This document shows, one piece after another, positions 17,313 to 27,222 of a stretch of 64,000 bases of DNA. The DNA comes from Anaerolineaceae bacterium (GTDB taxonomy: Bacteria > Chloroflexota > Anaerolineae > Aggregatilineales > Phototrophicaceae). The stretch covers positions 744,001 to 808,000 of the forward strand of contig JACKCF010000001.1 of assembly GCA_020634165.1 (NCBI GenBank), written 5' to 3'. The notes under the pieces were generated by a model that searched no databases, had not been told where the DNA came from, and saw only the letters and a program-made list of their open reading frames with translations. The translations under genes and the position numbers were made by a program. How positions within the stretch are numbered: position 1 is the stretch's first letter; each line of letters begins with the position of its first letter.

Positions 17313-18947
17313 TTACATGGACGCCGACGCGTGTTTTGCGTCAGCATAAGCCTGAGTGGTTGCTTCAAAGATAACTTCTGTCGCCAGATAGAGGTCTTGT
17401 TCCTCGAATTGGCGCATGCTGCTATTGAGGACATTCTGGCGAGTGGTTGGGGACAAGCCCACTAGAATCAGTCGACCGCCATTGGCCTTAAGCGCCTTAT
17501 CATAGTCTTCCAGAAAATGGATGCCCGTGCTGGCAAGTACGGTATTTTCCCGAAGCCTCAAGATGACAATGGCCCCTTGTGCATGTGCAGGGTCAGGCAA
17601 GATGTTGCCCAACGTTGAGACTGCGGCGAAATAGAGATTGCCATGGATCGAAAAGAGGGTGATTTCGTTGTCGGGCAACGATGTTGGCATGGGATGTGAC
17701 TGGTAGCGACCGTCCTCCAGCGGCACAAGTCGAACGGCACTAATTGCATTTGCTGAGTTTGCCAGATAGAGCAGCAGCGATATGCCGACGCCGATGTAGA
17801 TGCTGTATTCAAGGGGCAGAAAAAGCGCACTGAAGAAGGTTGCGACCATTGCCACCCGTGCGCTGAAATGTACGCGCCATATGAAGACAATCTCGCGAAT
17901 ACTAATCAAACTGATGGCAGCGAGAATGAGCTGAATGCTCAAAGATGGTAATGGGACGAGTTCAATCCAGCTCCCAAACAGCAGCAGAAATATCGCAACA
18001 AAAATCCCGGCGAAGATGTTCGACGCACGTGATTTGGCTCCCGCATCCATGTTGATAGCCGTTCTGGACAGCGATCCACAGGCGGGCATCGACTGAAAAA
18101 AGCCACCTGCCAGATTGGCAAACCCCATGCCGATGAAGTCCCGATTGACGTTGACGCGCTTGTCCGGGACCTCCTTCACGCTGTTGGTGATGGCTGCACT
18201 CTGAACTGCGCCAAGGATGGCAATCGCCAGCGCGGTTGGAGCGAGTTCGGCCATGAGCGTGAAATCAGGCATCAAGAGGTTTGGCAGACCTTGTGGAATG
18301 TAGGAAATATCGCGTACCAGTGGCACATCGTGCCAGCCTATTGCTGTAATCATCAACGTGACGAGAGCAAATGACACCAGAACGGCATAGTTCTTGAAGT
18401 GTGTTCGTTTAATGAGCAAGATCAAGATAAGCGTCATGATGCTGACGAAGATGGTCTCGATCTGACTTTGGTGGAAGTTTAGCATCCAGTCACCAACACG
18501 TGACACGACGCTATCTCCATATGGACTATAGCCGTTCAGATGCCTGATCTGTCCAAAGATAATCAGCAGACCAGCACCCGTGACAAAGCCTGTCATGACC
18601 GCATTGGACACAAACCGGATGAAGAAGCCCAGCCTAAGTACCCCAAAAAGGAGATAAAAGATTCCGACGAGCAGCGTCAGGACAACCATATGGGCAAGCT
18701 GAATATCGCCAGTCAGATGACCGATGGCACTGAATACGACCAGTGATAAGGCATTGGTCGGCCCAATAGTCATGAATGTCGAGTTGCCTAGAATCGTGCC
18801 TACAATAGTAGAAACAACTGCTGTGTAAAGGCCATAAATTGGATTTACACCCGCGATGAGTGCAAAGCCCATTGCTTGTGGGGTACCAGCAATGGCCCCG
18901 GTCAACCCAGCAACGACATCATCTTTGTTTATGGCTGGTAGATTCAC
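17313..18947 (-). CDS. SulP-family anion permease with STAS domain
   Basis: A 544-residue SLC26/SulP transporter. Residues 1-400 hold about 12-14 membrane helices, starting with the family signature AGTPQAMGFALIAGVNPIYGLYTA. A cytoplasmic STAS domain (about 430-540) follows, with IHGNLYFAAVSTLGN and LRLRENTVLASTGIHFLEDY. It exchanges or imports sulfate or related anions. Inside the sulfatase cluster the natural reading is handling of the sulfate released. The start is GTG at 18947 with only a weak purine stretch upstream; it ends 12 bases from the convergent sulfatase. Confidence 0.9.
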   Translation of the reverse strand: MNLPAINKDDVVAGLTGAIAGTPQAMGFALIAGVNPIYGLYTAVVSTIVGTILGNSTFMTIGPTNALSLVVFSAIGHLTGDIQLAHMVVLTLLVGIFYLLFGVLRLGFFIRFVSNAVMTGFVTGAGLLIIFGQIRHLNGYSPYGDSVVSRVGDWMLNFHQSQIETIFVSIMTLILILLIKRTHFKNYAVLVSFALVTLMITAIGWHDVPLVRDISYIPQGLPNLLMPDFTLMAELAPTALAIAILGAVQSAAITNSVKEVPDKRVNVNRDFIGMGFANLAGGFFQSMPACGSLSRTAINMDAGAKSRASNIFAGIFVAIFLLLFGSWIELVPLPSLSIQLILAAISLISIREIVFIWRVHFSARVAMVATFFSALFLPLEYSIYIGVGISLLLYLANSANAISAVRLVPLEDGRYQSHPMPTSLPDNEITLFSIHGNLYFAAVSTLGNILPDPAHAQGAIVILRLRENTVLASTGIHFLEDYDKALKANGGRLILVGLSPTTRQNVLNSSMRQFEEQDLYLATEVIFEATTQAYADAKHASASM

Positions 18948-18974
18948 AGCTCTCTCTTTATGGGTGCGACGGAT

Positions 18975-20429
18975 CTAGAATGTGCCCTCAAGCGGCTTAG
19001 CTTCAAACGGAAAACCGTTTGGCGGATTGCGATTGGTGCCGCCCCAGTAAAAGAGTTCGCGGGCCTTACGCCAGGGACGGATGCCCCACAACGGTGTGCG
19101 GAATGGATCGCGGGTGCGGTCCATTTCGTCTAGGATGGCATCATGCAGACGATCCCGAACCTCGGCAAGCGATTCGTCTTCGATGCGATTGATCATTTCG
19201 CCGGGGTCTTGTTGAAGATCGTACAATTCATCTGTATCTAATAAGTTGATAACCAGTTTGTAGCGACCATCGACCATGCAACGAATCGGGTAAAACGAGC
19301 CAAACTGGTCATGATTGATGGCGAAACGGTTGAAACACACCATCAGGTTGTCCCTGGAAGAAACGCCTTCCTGTTCCAGAACGGGCCTGAAGCTGACGCC
19401 CTGCATCGTCTCAGGGATGTCAATCCCAGCGTAATCGAGCAGAGTCGGCATAATGTCAAGCTGGCTGATCAATTCGTTACTGACCGCATCTGCGCGTCCG
19501 CTGGGAACGCGCACGATGAAGGGGATATTGGCGACTTCTTCGTACATCATCGGCCCCTTGACCATCAGCCCATGAGCACCCAACATATCGCCATGATCGC
19601 TGGTGTAGATAATGACCGTATCGTCGCGATGGGTGCTGTCAATCGCATCTACCACGCGGCCAATTTCACGGTCGATGTAGCGGTTGCAGGCATAGAAGCG
19701 AGTCCAGCGTTCTCGGAACTTCTCCCAGGGTTGGTCGCCATTCTGTTCACGCTGAACTCGCTGTAGGAGTGGTTTGTCATCCACTGGAGCATTGTAGTTG
19801 GCTGGCTTAGGGATGTCTTGCGGATCAATCTGCTCCCAATATTCTGGCGGCGCAACGAACGGACCATGCGGCTCATCGAACGAAACAACTAGCAAGAAAG
19901 GATCGCTGCCAACTGTTTCCAGGAAGTCGATGGCGCGGTCTGCGACGCGGTGACCCCAGATGTTGTCTTCTGTAAAACCCGCTTCACGCAGTTGTTCTGG
20001 CGTTTTACTGGTTCGGTACGCTTTGAACATCTCCAGGCCGATGTCATCGGCATAACGTTTGCCGTCATACCACCAATCTGGCTCAAAGCCGCCGCCAGGT
20101 ACGCCATCGCCGAAGTAGTTGTTGCCATCCAGATGCCATTTACCTGTGTAGCCTGTGCGGTAACCATAATGCGAGAAGATCGTTCCCATCAGCGGGATAG
20201 CTGCACTTGGGGCAGTATTATTGCACCATGCGCCGTTCACCTGCGGATACATGCCGCTGAAGATGGCGCCGCGTGCCGGGGTACAGACCGGCGATGTTGT
20301 GTAAGCACGCTCGAAACGGATGCCTTCACTCGCGAGACGGTCTAGATTGGGCGTATCCATCCATGGATTGCCATAGACGCTGACCATGTCTTTGCGCTGG
20401 CTATCAACAATGATGAAGACAACATTCAT
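18975..20429 (-). CDS. Type I sulfatase
   Basis: A 484-residue sulfatase with CTPAR at Cys49, first metal site FIIVDSQRKDM (Asp9), and late site YTSDHGDMLGAHG (about 284-296). The C-terminal block ELYDLQQDPGEMINR is canonical. No signal peptide. AAGGAAAG precedes the ATG. It lies in a minus-strand row with a second sulfatase 40 bases upstream and the SulP gene 27 bases downstream, so all three are probably co-transcribed. Confidence 0.92.
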   Translation of the reverse strand: MNVVFIIVDSQRKDMVSVYGNPWMDTPNLDRLASEGIRFERAYTTSPVCTPARGAIFSGMYPQVNGAWCNNTAPSAAIPLMGTIFSHYGYRTGYTGKWHLDGNNYFGDGVPGGGFEPDWWYDGKRYADDIGLEMFKAYRTSKTPEQLREAGFTEDNIWGHRVADRAIDFLETVGSDPFLLVVSFDEPHGPFVAPPEYWEQIDPQDIPKPANYNAPVDDKPLLQRVQREQNGDQPWEKFRERWTRFYACNRYIDREIGRVVDAIDSTHRDDTVIIYTSDHGDMLGAHGLMVKGPMMYEEVANIPFIVRVPSGRADAVSNELISQLDIMPTLLDYAGIDIPETMQGVSFRPVLEQEGVSSRDNLMVCFNRFAINHDQFGSFYPIRCMVDGRYKLVINLLDTDELYDLQQDPGEMINRIEDESLAEVRDRLHDAILDEMDRTRDPFRTPLWGIRPWRKARELFYWGGTNRNPPNGFPFEAKPLEGTF

Positions 20430-20469
20430 GGTAGGCTCTTTCCTTTTTTGATTGGTACGCCATGCGCCC

Positions 20470-21942
20470 CTATTCAGTCATCACCGATTGCAGGCCCAAC
20501 CGCTGGAATTGCTCTACTGGGGCGTCATTGCGCTTCATTTCCTCGACCAAAGCCGCTGCCATCCGCGCTTCGATTTCTGCGCTCTGCATCGGATTAGCCT
20601 GTTTTGGATCGGCCTGAATATCAAACAACAGAGTGTCAAATTCGGCCAATTGCCATGGATTCGATACCGAGGGGATTTTCATGACCGGACAATCTTTTGT
20701 GAAGCTAAATGGCTCACGCATTTCGGCAGATTGTAATTCTTGTGTTGTGAACAGCTGGCGCATGTGGGTGGGCATCAGCGTGTAGTTGTAGACGGTCACA
20801 TCGTCACCCTCGTTCGCGCGCATATAGATGTAGCGCCCATCGGTGATATTGACGTGTGCGTTAAACATGCCAAAGAGAGCATAGTCGCGGACGGCAGTAT
20901 CATCGACGATGGTCTGGCGCAAAGGCTGCCCAAGCATATCCGGTGGGCATTCTAAGCCAAAGAACTCCAGAATCGTCGCTGGCAGATCAATCGTCTGCAC
21001 GAGGCTGTTACGACGTTGGTTGGTTATGCTGCTGCGTGGGTCCCAGATGAACAGCGGGATGTTTGCTAGTTCGTTATACCAGGGCATGCGCGTCTTAGCC
21101 CACCAGTCGTGTTCGCCGAGCAGGTAACCATGATCCGTATTGACGATAAGCATCGTATCATTCCACAGACCTAGCTCATCCATGAGATCCAGCACTTTGC
21201 CCAGGTAATGGTCACACATCGACATTAGCGCAGCGTACTCTGACTGCATGTGGCGTACAACATCTGGGCCTTGGGTCACACGATCATAGGGTGGCCAATC
21301 CTGTGGCGGTCCATCGTACTCATGTGGATAGAGTTCTTTCCACTCATCCTGCGTGAAAAAAGGCTCGTGCGGGTCAAATGTTTCTAGCTGCAAAAACCAA
21401 TTGTCAGCCTCGTGATTGGTCTTTATAAACTCCATGCCCGATTCAAAAGTGCGCGCCTGGGGCATCATGGCTTCTGAAGTAATGTAGGTGCGGTTGATCT
21501 GGTCTTGGTAGAGTATATTCAGATAGGGGTTGGTGGGTTTGGTATTTGGATCCCTAGCTACGACACCCTTCCAGAGGTCACCCTCCTGGCCGCGTACAAA
21601 TTCATAGGTGGTGTAGCGGTTATGGTAGGTTGCGCCGCCATCTTCCCAGTAATGCTGATGGTCAGTCACCAAATGCGAGTGCACCCCATTTTCTTTGAGG
21701 ATTTGCGGCATAGAGTCATCAAAGGGTTCGATAGGTCCCCAACTGCGGTGCAGGAAGTTATAGCGACCCGTATGCAGCTCACGACGGGCGGGCATACAGG
21801 GCATGCTACCAACATAGCATTTGTCGAAGATAACTGTTCGTTCTACCAGTCGCTCAAAATTCGGCGCATGGACCCACTCACCGCCATAGGGTGGCAACAT
21901 ATGACGATTCAGTGAATCGAACATGATCATAATTGCTTTCAT
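20470..21942 (-). CDS. Type I sulfatase (CMPAR subtype, copy 1)
   Basis: A 490-residue sulfatase beginning MKAIMIMFDSLNRHMLPPYG, with CMPAR at Cys49 and a late metal site VNTDHGYLLGEHDWWAK (about 267-283). It closely resembles the enzyme encoded at 25672-27162; the two lie on either side of the ABC importer genes and look like an ancestral duplication. The substrate is unknown; cytoplasmic location is suggested by the missing signal peptide. Confidence 0.9.
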   Translation of the reverse strand: MKAIMIMFDSLNRHMLPPYGGEWVHAPNFERLVERTVIFDKCYVGSMPCMPARRELHTGRYNFLHRSWGPIEPFDDSMPQILKENGVHSHLVTDHQHYWEDGGATYHNRYTTYEFVRGQEGDLWKGVVARDPNTKPTNPYLNILYQDQINRTYITSEAMMPQARTFESGMEFIKTNHEADNWFLQLETFDPHEPFFTQDEWKELYPHEYDGPPQDWPPYDRVTQGPDVVRHMQSEYAALMSMCDHYLGKVLDLMDELGLWNDTMLIVNTDHGYLLGEHDWWAKTRMPWYNELANIPLFIWDPRSSITNQRRNSLVQTIDLPATILEFFGLECPPDMLGQPLRQTIVDDTAVRDYALFGMFNAHVNITDGRYIYMRANEGDDVTVYNYTLMPTHMRQLFTTQELQSAEMREPFSFTKDCPVMKIPSVSNPWQLAEFDTLLFDIQADPKQANPMQSAEIEARMAAALVEEMKRNDAPVEQFQRLGLQSVMTE

Positions 21943-21982
21943 GATGACGTGCCCTTCTTAGAGTGCTTCGATTCTGAGCAGA

Positions 21983-22903
21983 CTATGCTCGGCTCTTTAA
22001 ATACGGGTCCATTGCATCGCGCAGACCATCGCCCAATAGATTCACACTGATGACTGTCAGGAAGATGGCGGTTCCCGGCACTAGAGAGATCCAGGGGTAG
22101 GTCTGGATGTAACGATTGCCTACTGCAACCATGCTGCCCCAGCTTGGATTCGGTGGTTGAATACCTAAACCCAGAAAGCTCAGGGTAGCTTCTGCAAGGA
22201 TAATACCGCCCACGTTCAATGAGATCGTGACAATGAGCGGAGCGAGAATATTGGGCAAAATATGGAAAAGCATAATACGGAAGTCAGACGCACCCAGCGC
22301 CCGCGCGACAGTCACGTATTCTTCTTCGCTGGTGGATAACGTCAAACCTCGTGTTAACCGTGCCAGCGGCGCGATCTGTACAATGCCAATGGCTACTAGT
22401 GCGTTTATTAGATTAGGTCCCAATACACCAGCAATCGCAATAATCAGAATAATGCGGGGGAATGAGAGAAGTGCATCTAGCACCCGCATAATCACATCGT
22501 CTACCCAACCCTTCATAAGGCCAGCAATCAATCCCAGTGGGATACCAATGCTGATGGCAATTGTAAGCGGTACAACAGCTGCGGCTAGCGAAACACGTCC
22601 TCCGACCAGGATGCGAGCAAGAATGTCGCGCCCAATATCATCCGTGCCTAGCAGATGATCTATGCTGGGTGGTTGACGAGCTGCCGCAAAATCGGGCGTG
22701 ATGGCATCATAGCGGGTGATAAATGGTCCAAAAAGCACCGCCAGAATAATAAATACAAGTAGAAAGAAAGCAATGCGTGGCAGTGGTCGCTTGAATAAAC
22801 GTCTGAAAAAAGCGAAAAATGTATTTTGTCTGTACTTGCCAGCCATTGTAGCAGGTTTCGATTTAGGGCCGACGCTTTGGTCTAGTTGACTTGGTTGAGA
22901 CAT
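21983..22903 (-). CDS. ABC importer permease, DppC/OppC type
   Basis: A 306-residue inner-membrane permease. The N-terminal OppC extension holds one helix (about 36-56), then come GTDDIGRDILARILVGGR, five further helices, and the cytoplasmic coupling motif VTVARALGASDFRIMLFHILPN. It pairs with the DppB-type permease upstream. The ATG at 22903 fits AAGGA eight bases ahead better than the ATG at 22912. No ATPase genes lie in this operon. Confidence 0.9.
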   Translation of the reverse strand: MSQPSQLDQSVGPKSKPATMAGKYRQNTFFAFFRRLFKRPLPRIAFFLLVFIILAVLFGPFITRYDAITPDFAAARQPPSIDHLLGTDDIGRDILARILVGGRVSLAAAVVPLTIAISIGIPLGLIAGLMKGWVDDVIMRVLDALLSFPRIILIIAIAGVLGPNLINALVAIGIVQIAPLARLTRGLTLSTSEEEYVTVARALGASDFRIMLFHILPNILAPLIVTISLNVGGIILAEATLSFLGLGIQPPNPSWGSMVAVGNRYIQTYPWISLVPGTAIFLTVISVNLLGDGLRDAMDPYLKSRA

Positions 22904-22926
22904 AGGGTCCATCCTTAACAGCAGCC

Positions 22927-23883
22927 CTAATTGAAACGGATTCGTGGATCGATGACGGCATACAAGAGATCAACAATAAGGTTGATCACCAGAAACGAAA
23001 GCGTGATGAGTAATACTCCACCCTGCACAATCGGAAAATCACGGGCATAGATGGCATCAAGCATTAGTTTACCCATGCCTGGGAATGAGAATATCAACTC
23101 AATGGCGACTGTGCCGCCCAATATACGGCCTATCTGGAGTCCTATTGTGGTGATGACTGGAATGAGTGCATTCTTCAAAGCATGGACGAAGATAACACGT
23201 CGGTCGGCAAGACCTTTGCTCCTGGCGGAACGAATATAATTTTCGTTCAAGACTTCCAACATACTGGAGCGGGTCAGACGCATAGTGACGGCCATCAACG
23301 CTGCGCTGAGCGTGAGTACAGGCAAAATCATACGCCGAATATGCTCGACTGGGTCTTCACTAATGCGTGTAAATCCCCCAGCAGGTAGCCAATCCAAAAT
23401 GACAGCGAACAATACAATGAGCAGCAAAGCCAACCAGAAAGCAGGCGCAGAGGCACCCATTAGAGCGAAGATATTCCCAACCGTATCGCCAAAACCGCCA
23501 GGCCGGACGGCCGTATATACGCCGATGGGCACTGCAATCAGGGTTGCTACTAGCACACTGAGCAATGCCAGTTCCAGCGTAACTGGAAAGCGAGCTGAGA
23601 GTAGCTCAGTAACAGGACGTCCCTGATGGATAGATCGGCCAAGATTGCCCTGAACCACCTGGCCTAGCCAATCCAAATATTGCACAACAATTGGGCGATC
23701 AAGGCCCATTTCACTTCTCAGTCTGTCAAGATCCTCTACTGTGAGTTCGCTGGCCTCATCGGCTGGAACCAGCATCAGCACAGGATCGCCTGGACTGATG
23801 AACAGGAGCAAAAACACGAGGAAAGTGACAATAATAAGTGTGGGTATCATCAGTAAAACACGTCTGCTCAAATATTTGAACAT
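22927..23883 (-). CDS. ABC importer permease, DppB/OppB type
   Basis: A 318-residue permease with six helices. It has the DppB N-terminus (MFKYLSRRVLLMIPTLIIVTFLVF), a periplasmic loop with DRPIVVQYLDWL, and the coupling motif IRSARSKGLADRRVIFVHALKNALIPV. It forms the heterodimeric channel with the next gene downstream. The substrate is set by the binding protein encoded upstream. Confidence 0.92.
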   Translation of the reverse strand: MFKYLSRRVLLMIPTLIIVTFLVFLLLFISPGDPVLMLVPADEASELTVEDLDRLRSEMGLDRPIVVQYLDWLGQVVQGNLGRSIHQGRPVTELLSARFPVTLELALLSVLVATLIAVPIGVYTAVRPGGFGDTVGNIFALMGASAPAFWLALLLIVLFAVILDWLPAGGFTRISEDPVEHIRRMILPVLTLSAALMAVTMRLTRSSMLEVLNENYIRSARSKGLADRRVIFVHALKNALIPVITTIGLQIGRILGGTVAIELIFSFPGMGKLMLDAIYARDFPIVQGGVLLITLSFLVINLIVDLLYAVIDPRIRFN

Positions 23884-23987
23884 TTTACTGTCCTAAAAAC
23901 TCTAGTTTCTGTAGCGCTCCCAATCAGAATAAAGTGAGGTGCGACTAGGGCTGCAACATAGCAACCCTAGTCCACGAAAATGACAAA

Positions 23988-25529
23988 CTATCCCTTCACA
24001 ATGACGTCGACCCAATCCAGGAAGCCGTAGCCGTTTAGGCCTACATTATCCAGTAGATCGCCACGATAAACGAGCGGGATTTCAGGGTAAACATACGGCA
24101 AGCTGATGGCATCACGCATGACCATCTGGTCCAACTGCTGGATAATTACGGCACGGTCAGCCGGATCAGGCGTTGCTGCCAACTGGTTCCAGAGCGCTTC
24201 CCATTCCTCAGTGCAATAGGGCGAAAGTAGGTTCGCTGGATTGCAGCCTGCTTGTGTAATCAGGTAGTTCTCCGGTGTCGGCTGGAAGCGTAAGATCTGA
24301 ATGAAGCCTGCATTAGCTTCATTCGGGGTCTGGCGTAAGATTTCGAGATGGCGCGCGCGTTCATTCGACTGAATAATCAGTTCAATGCCAACTTCCGCCA
24401 GGCTGGCCTGCATGATTTCCAGCGTCTGAATGCGATATGGTTGTGCAACAACGCTGACCTCGAACGAAAAACCATCTGGATTGCCTGCAGCTTCCAGTTC
24501 AGCACGGGCTGCATCCAGATCACGTGTAATCAGATCAGGAGCATCTTCGCTATACGAATATGAACTCGGGGGTATAAAGCCCCGTGCTGGCTGGGCGTAG
24601 CCATCATAAACTAGCGCGATAATGGGGTTGACATCAATGGCGTAGCGCAGCGCACGACGATTATGTATATTGTCAAATGGCGGGATCTGGGTATTCAAAC
24701 CCAACTCGACAAAACCGACTGTTACCGTTTCAACAACGGTTCCATCTACCGATTGCATCAAGGGAAGTTCGGTGGCTTGGGCTGGGTACATCACCTGCAC
24801 ATCACCACTCTGATAATTGAGGGTGGCGGCTGAGTTATCAACGATGACGCGATGAATGACGCGATCTGCGTTACCCTGGATCTCGCCCCAATAGTCTGGA
24901 TAGCGTTCAACCACGACTTCAACGCCTGGTTCCCAGCTGACAAACTGGTAAGGGCCGGTACCGACTGGATGGGCAGCATATTCATCTGGTCCCATGGTTT
25001 CATAGGCTGTAGGGGAAACCATCAGCGCCATCGGGTTTGTGCCTGCAGTGAAAACCGTCAGCATTTTTGCATCGGCATAAGATAAGTTGACTTGAACAGT
25101 GTACTCGTCGACTGCTTCAACGCTCTCGATTGGCGCATAGTCGGCAATGGAACTTTGACCAATTTCCTCGCTCATGCCTGCTTGGATGTTCCAGACAGCT
25201 GCTTCAGCATTCCAGGGTGTTCCGTCGTGGAATGTCACACCTTCACGCAAGTTAAATGTATAAATCAGACCATCATCTGAAATGGACCAATCGGTAGCGA
25301 GTGCTGGGCTGAATGAGCCATCGGCTTCAAGGCGGATGAGAGGCTCGTGGATTCCGAGCATCAGCGTGGTGTGACCATTTGAAGGCGCCTGTATCGTCAC
25401 ATCTAGTTGCGTGAAGCTTTCACCTACACGCACGACAAATTCCACAGGTTCCTGCGCAGTAGCGACGGCAGTCAGCGATACGATGATGCACAGAACGATT
25501 AACAACCTCACTAGGACTGATTTATTCAT
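23988..25529 (-). CDS. ABC importer substrate-binding protein, family 5
   Basis: A 513-residue extracytoplasmic solute-binding protein (SBP_bac_5). It begins with a signal peptide (MNKSVLVRLLIVLCIIVSLTA..., cleavage near TAQ). Family signatures include YTFNLREGVTFHDGTPWNAEA and HPVGTGPYQFVSWEPG. Family members bind peptides or oligosaccharides; next to sulfatases a sulfated oligosaccharide is a reasonable guess. The ATG at 25529 is supported by GGAGAAG six bases upstream; a longer frame to 25625 has no such signal. Confidence 0.9.
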   Translation of the reverse strand: MNKSVLVRLLIVLCIIVSLTAVATAQEPVEFVVRVGESFTQLDVTIQAPSNGHTTLMLGIHEPLIRLEADGSFSPALATDWSISDDGLIYTFNLREGVTFHDGTPWNAEAAVWNIQAGMSEEIGQSSIADYAPIESVEAVDEYTVQVNLSYADAKMLTVFTAGTNPMALMVSPTAYETMGPDEYAAHPVGTGPYQFVSWEPGVEVVVERYPDYWGEIQGNADRVIHRVIVDNSAATLNYQSGDVQVMYPAQATELPLMQSVDGTVVETVTVGFVELGLNTQIPPFDNIHNRRALRYAIDVNPIIALVYDGYAQPARGFIPPSSYSYSEDAPDLITRDLDAARAELEAAGNPDGFSFEVSVVAQPYRIQTLEIMQASLAEVGIELIIQSNERARHLEILRQTPNEANAGFIQILRFQPTPENYLITQAGCNPANLLSPYCTEEWEALWNQLAATPDPADRAVIIQQLDQMVMRDAISLPYVYPEIPLVYRGDLLDNVGLNGYGFLDWVDVIVKG

Positions 25530-25671
25530 GTTTCTTCTCCTATAAATAAATTTACCAAACGGGCGATCCAATTTGCGTTTCCAAATGTGCGTTCCCATAT
25601 CCTTCCAAATACTGCTTCCCTCCACCTTGGATGAACGTCAGATTACAAGATAACAATAGCGTTCAGGTCGG

Positions 25672-27162
25672 CTAAGCCGACACCCAGTTCTGCAAATTCA
25701 TGCGTTCATATTGTTCCAGTGGTGCATCATTTTCCTGCATCAGCCGGACCATATTCTTAATCATGCGAGCCTCGACTTCAGGATCATCCAGTGGGCTTTT
25801 CTGTCCAGGATCGCTTTCCAGATAAAATAACAAGGTCTTGAAATCATGGAGTTGAAGAAAAGGTCGGGCCGACATCTTCATGACCTGGATACTCTTGGTG
25901 AAGTCGAACGGCCCCGCTAGCTCCAGATCAACGAATTCATCAACATCAAAGCGCTTGCGCAGATGGGTTGGCATGAGTGTGTATTCGTATAGCGGCTCGT
26001 TGTGCCCGGCTTCTGGCGCACGCATATAGACATAGTGTCCATCAGTGATGTTGATGTGCGATCCCATGAGCCCGAAAAGCGCATACTCTCTCACAGGCTG
26101 ATCACTAGCGATAGTTTCGCGCAGAGGGACTCCTAGCATGTCTTTCGGGCGCTCGATGTCAAAGAATTCCAGCAAGGTCGCTGGCATGTCGATCATTTGC
26201 ACAAGGCTCTGGCGACGTTCATTGCGACCACCGTAGCGGGGGTCCCAGATGAATAATGGAATGTTGGCAAGTTCGTTGTACCAGGGCATGCGGTTCTTGG
26301 CCCACCAGTCATGTTCACCTAACAGATAGCCATGATCGGTGATGACAATCAGCAGGGTATCTTTCCACATATCCAGCTTGTCGAAGAGATCAAGCACCTT
26401 GCCGAGATAATCATCGCACATGGTGACGAGTGCTGCATATTCATTACGGACGTGCTCTACCGCTTCTGGCAGCTCGACCACGGGGCCATAGGACGGCCAA
26501 TCGAACGTCGTACCGTTGTACTCGTGTGGATACAGGTCTTTGTATTTTTGATGCGTGAAGAAGGGTTCGTGTGGATCGAACGTTTCAATCTGCAGGAACC
26601 AGTTATCAGCTTGATGGTTGCTACGAATGAAGTGTAGCCCCTGGCTGAACGTTTTGGCCTGCGGTTGATCCTCTTGGGTGGGCATATAAGCGCGATTGAC
26701 AAACTCGTGCTGCCACATGCGATCGGTCTGATCATTGAGTTTGATGCGCGTAATTGGCGGAATATTGACGTGCGGCTCAACATGGCCTTTCCACTGGTCA
26801 CCTTCCTGGCCGCGATTAAGTTCCCAGGAGTTGTAGCGATTGTGGTAGGTTGCCCCACCATCTTCAAAGTAGTGCATATGATCGGTGATCAGGTGCGTAT
26901 AAATGCCATTTTCAGTCAGAATTTGTGGCATGGAATCATCGAAGGGTTCCAGCGGTCCCCAACTGCGATGCAGGAAGTTGTACCGCCCGGTATGTAACTC
27001 GCGACGAGCGGGCATACAGGGCATGCTGCCAATATAGTAGTTGTCAAAGGTGATTGTGAGCTGCGATAAACGCTCAAAATTTGGAGCATGCACCCATTCG
27101 CAGCCATAGGGTGGCAGCATGTGCCGATTGAGCGAGTCGAACATCACCATGACAGCTTTCAT
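25672..27162 (-). CDS. Type I sulfatase (CMPAR subtype, copy 2)
   Basis: A 496-residue sulfatase with CMPAR at Cys49, metal site MVMFDSLNRHM, and late site VITDHGYLLGEHDWWAK (about 271-287). It parallels the 20470-21942 enzyme through most of its length but has a longer insert around residues 140-160 (DQTDRMWQHEFVNRAY). AAGGAG lies about 11 bases before the ATG. Confidence 0.92.
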   Translation of the reverse strand: MKAVMVMFDSLNRHMLPPYGCEWVHAPNFERLSQLTITFDNYYIGSMPCMPARRELHTGRYNFLHRSWGPLEPFDDSMPQILTENGIYTHLITDHMHYFEDGGATYHNRYNSWELNRGQEGDQWKGHVEPHVNIPPITRIKLNDQTDRMWQHEFVNRAYMPTQEDQPQAKTFSQGLHFIRSNHQADNWFLQIETFDPHEPFFTHQKYKDLYPHEYNGTTFDWPSYGPVVELPEAVEHVRNEYAALVTMCDDYLGKVLDLFDKLDMWKDTLLIVITDHGYLLGEHDWWAKNRMPWYNELANIPLFIWDPRYGGRNERRQSLVQMIDMPATLLEFFDIERPKDMLGVPLRETIASDQPVREYALFGLMGSHINITDGHYVYMRAPEAGHNEPLYEYTLMPTHLRKRFDVDEFVDLELAGPFDFTKSIQVMKMSARPFLQLHDFKTLLFYLESDPGQKSPLDDPEVEARMIKNMVRLMQENDAPLEQYERMNLQNWVSA

Positions 27163-27222
27163 TCAGACGGGTCTCCTTAACAACTCTGATGATCCAAGAA
27201 CAATGAAGTACTTGCTAGATCA

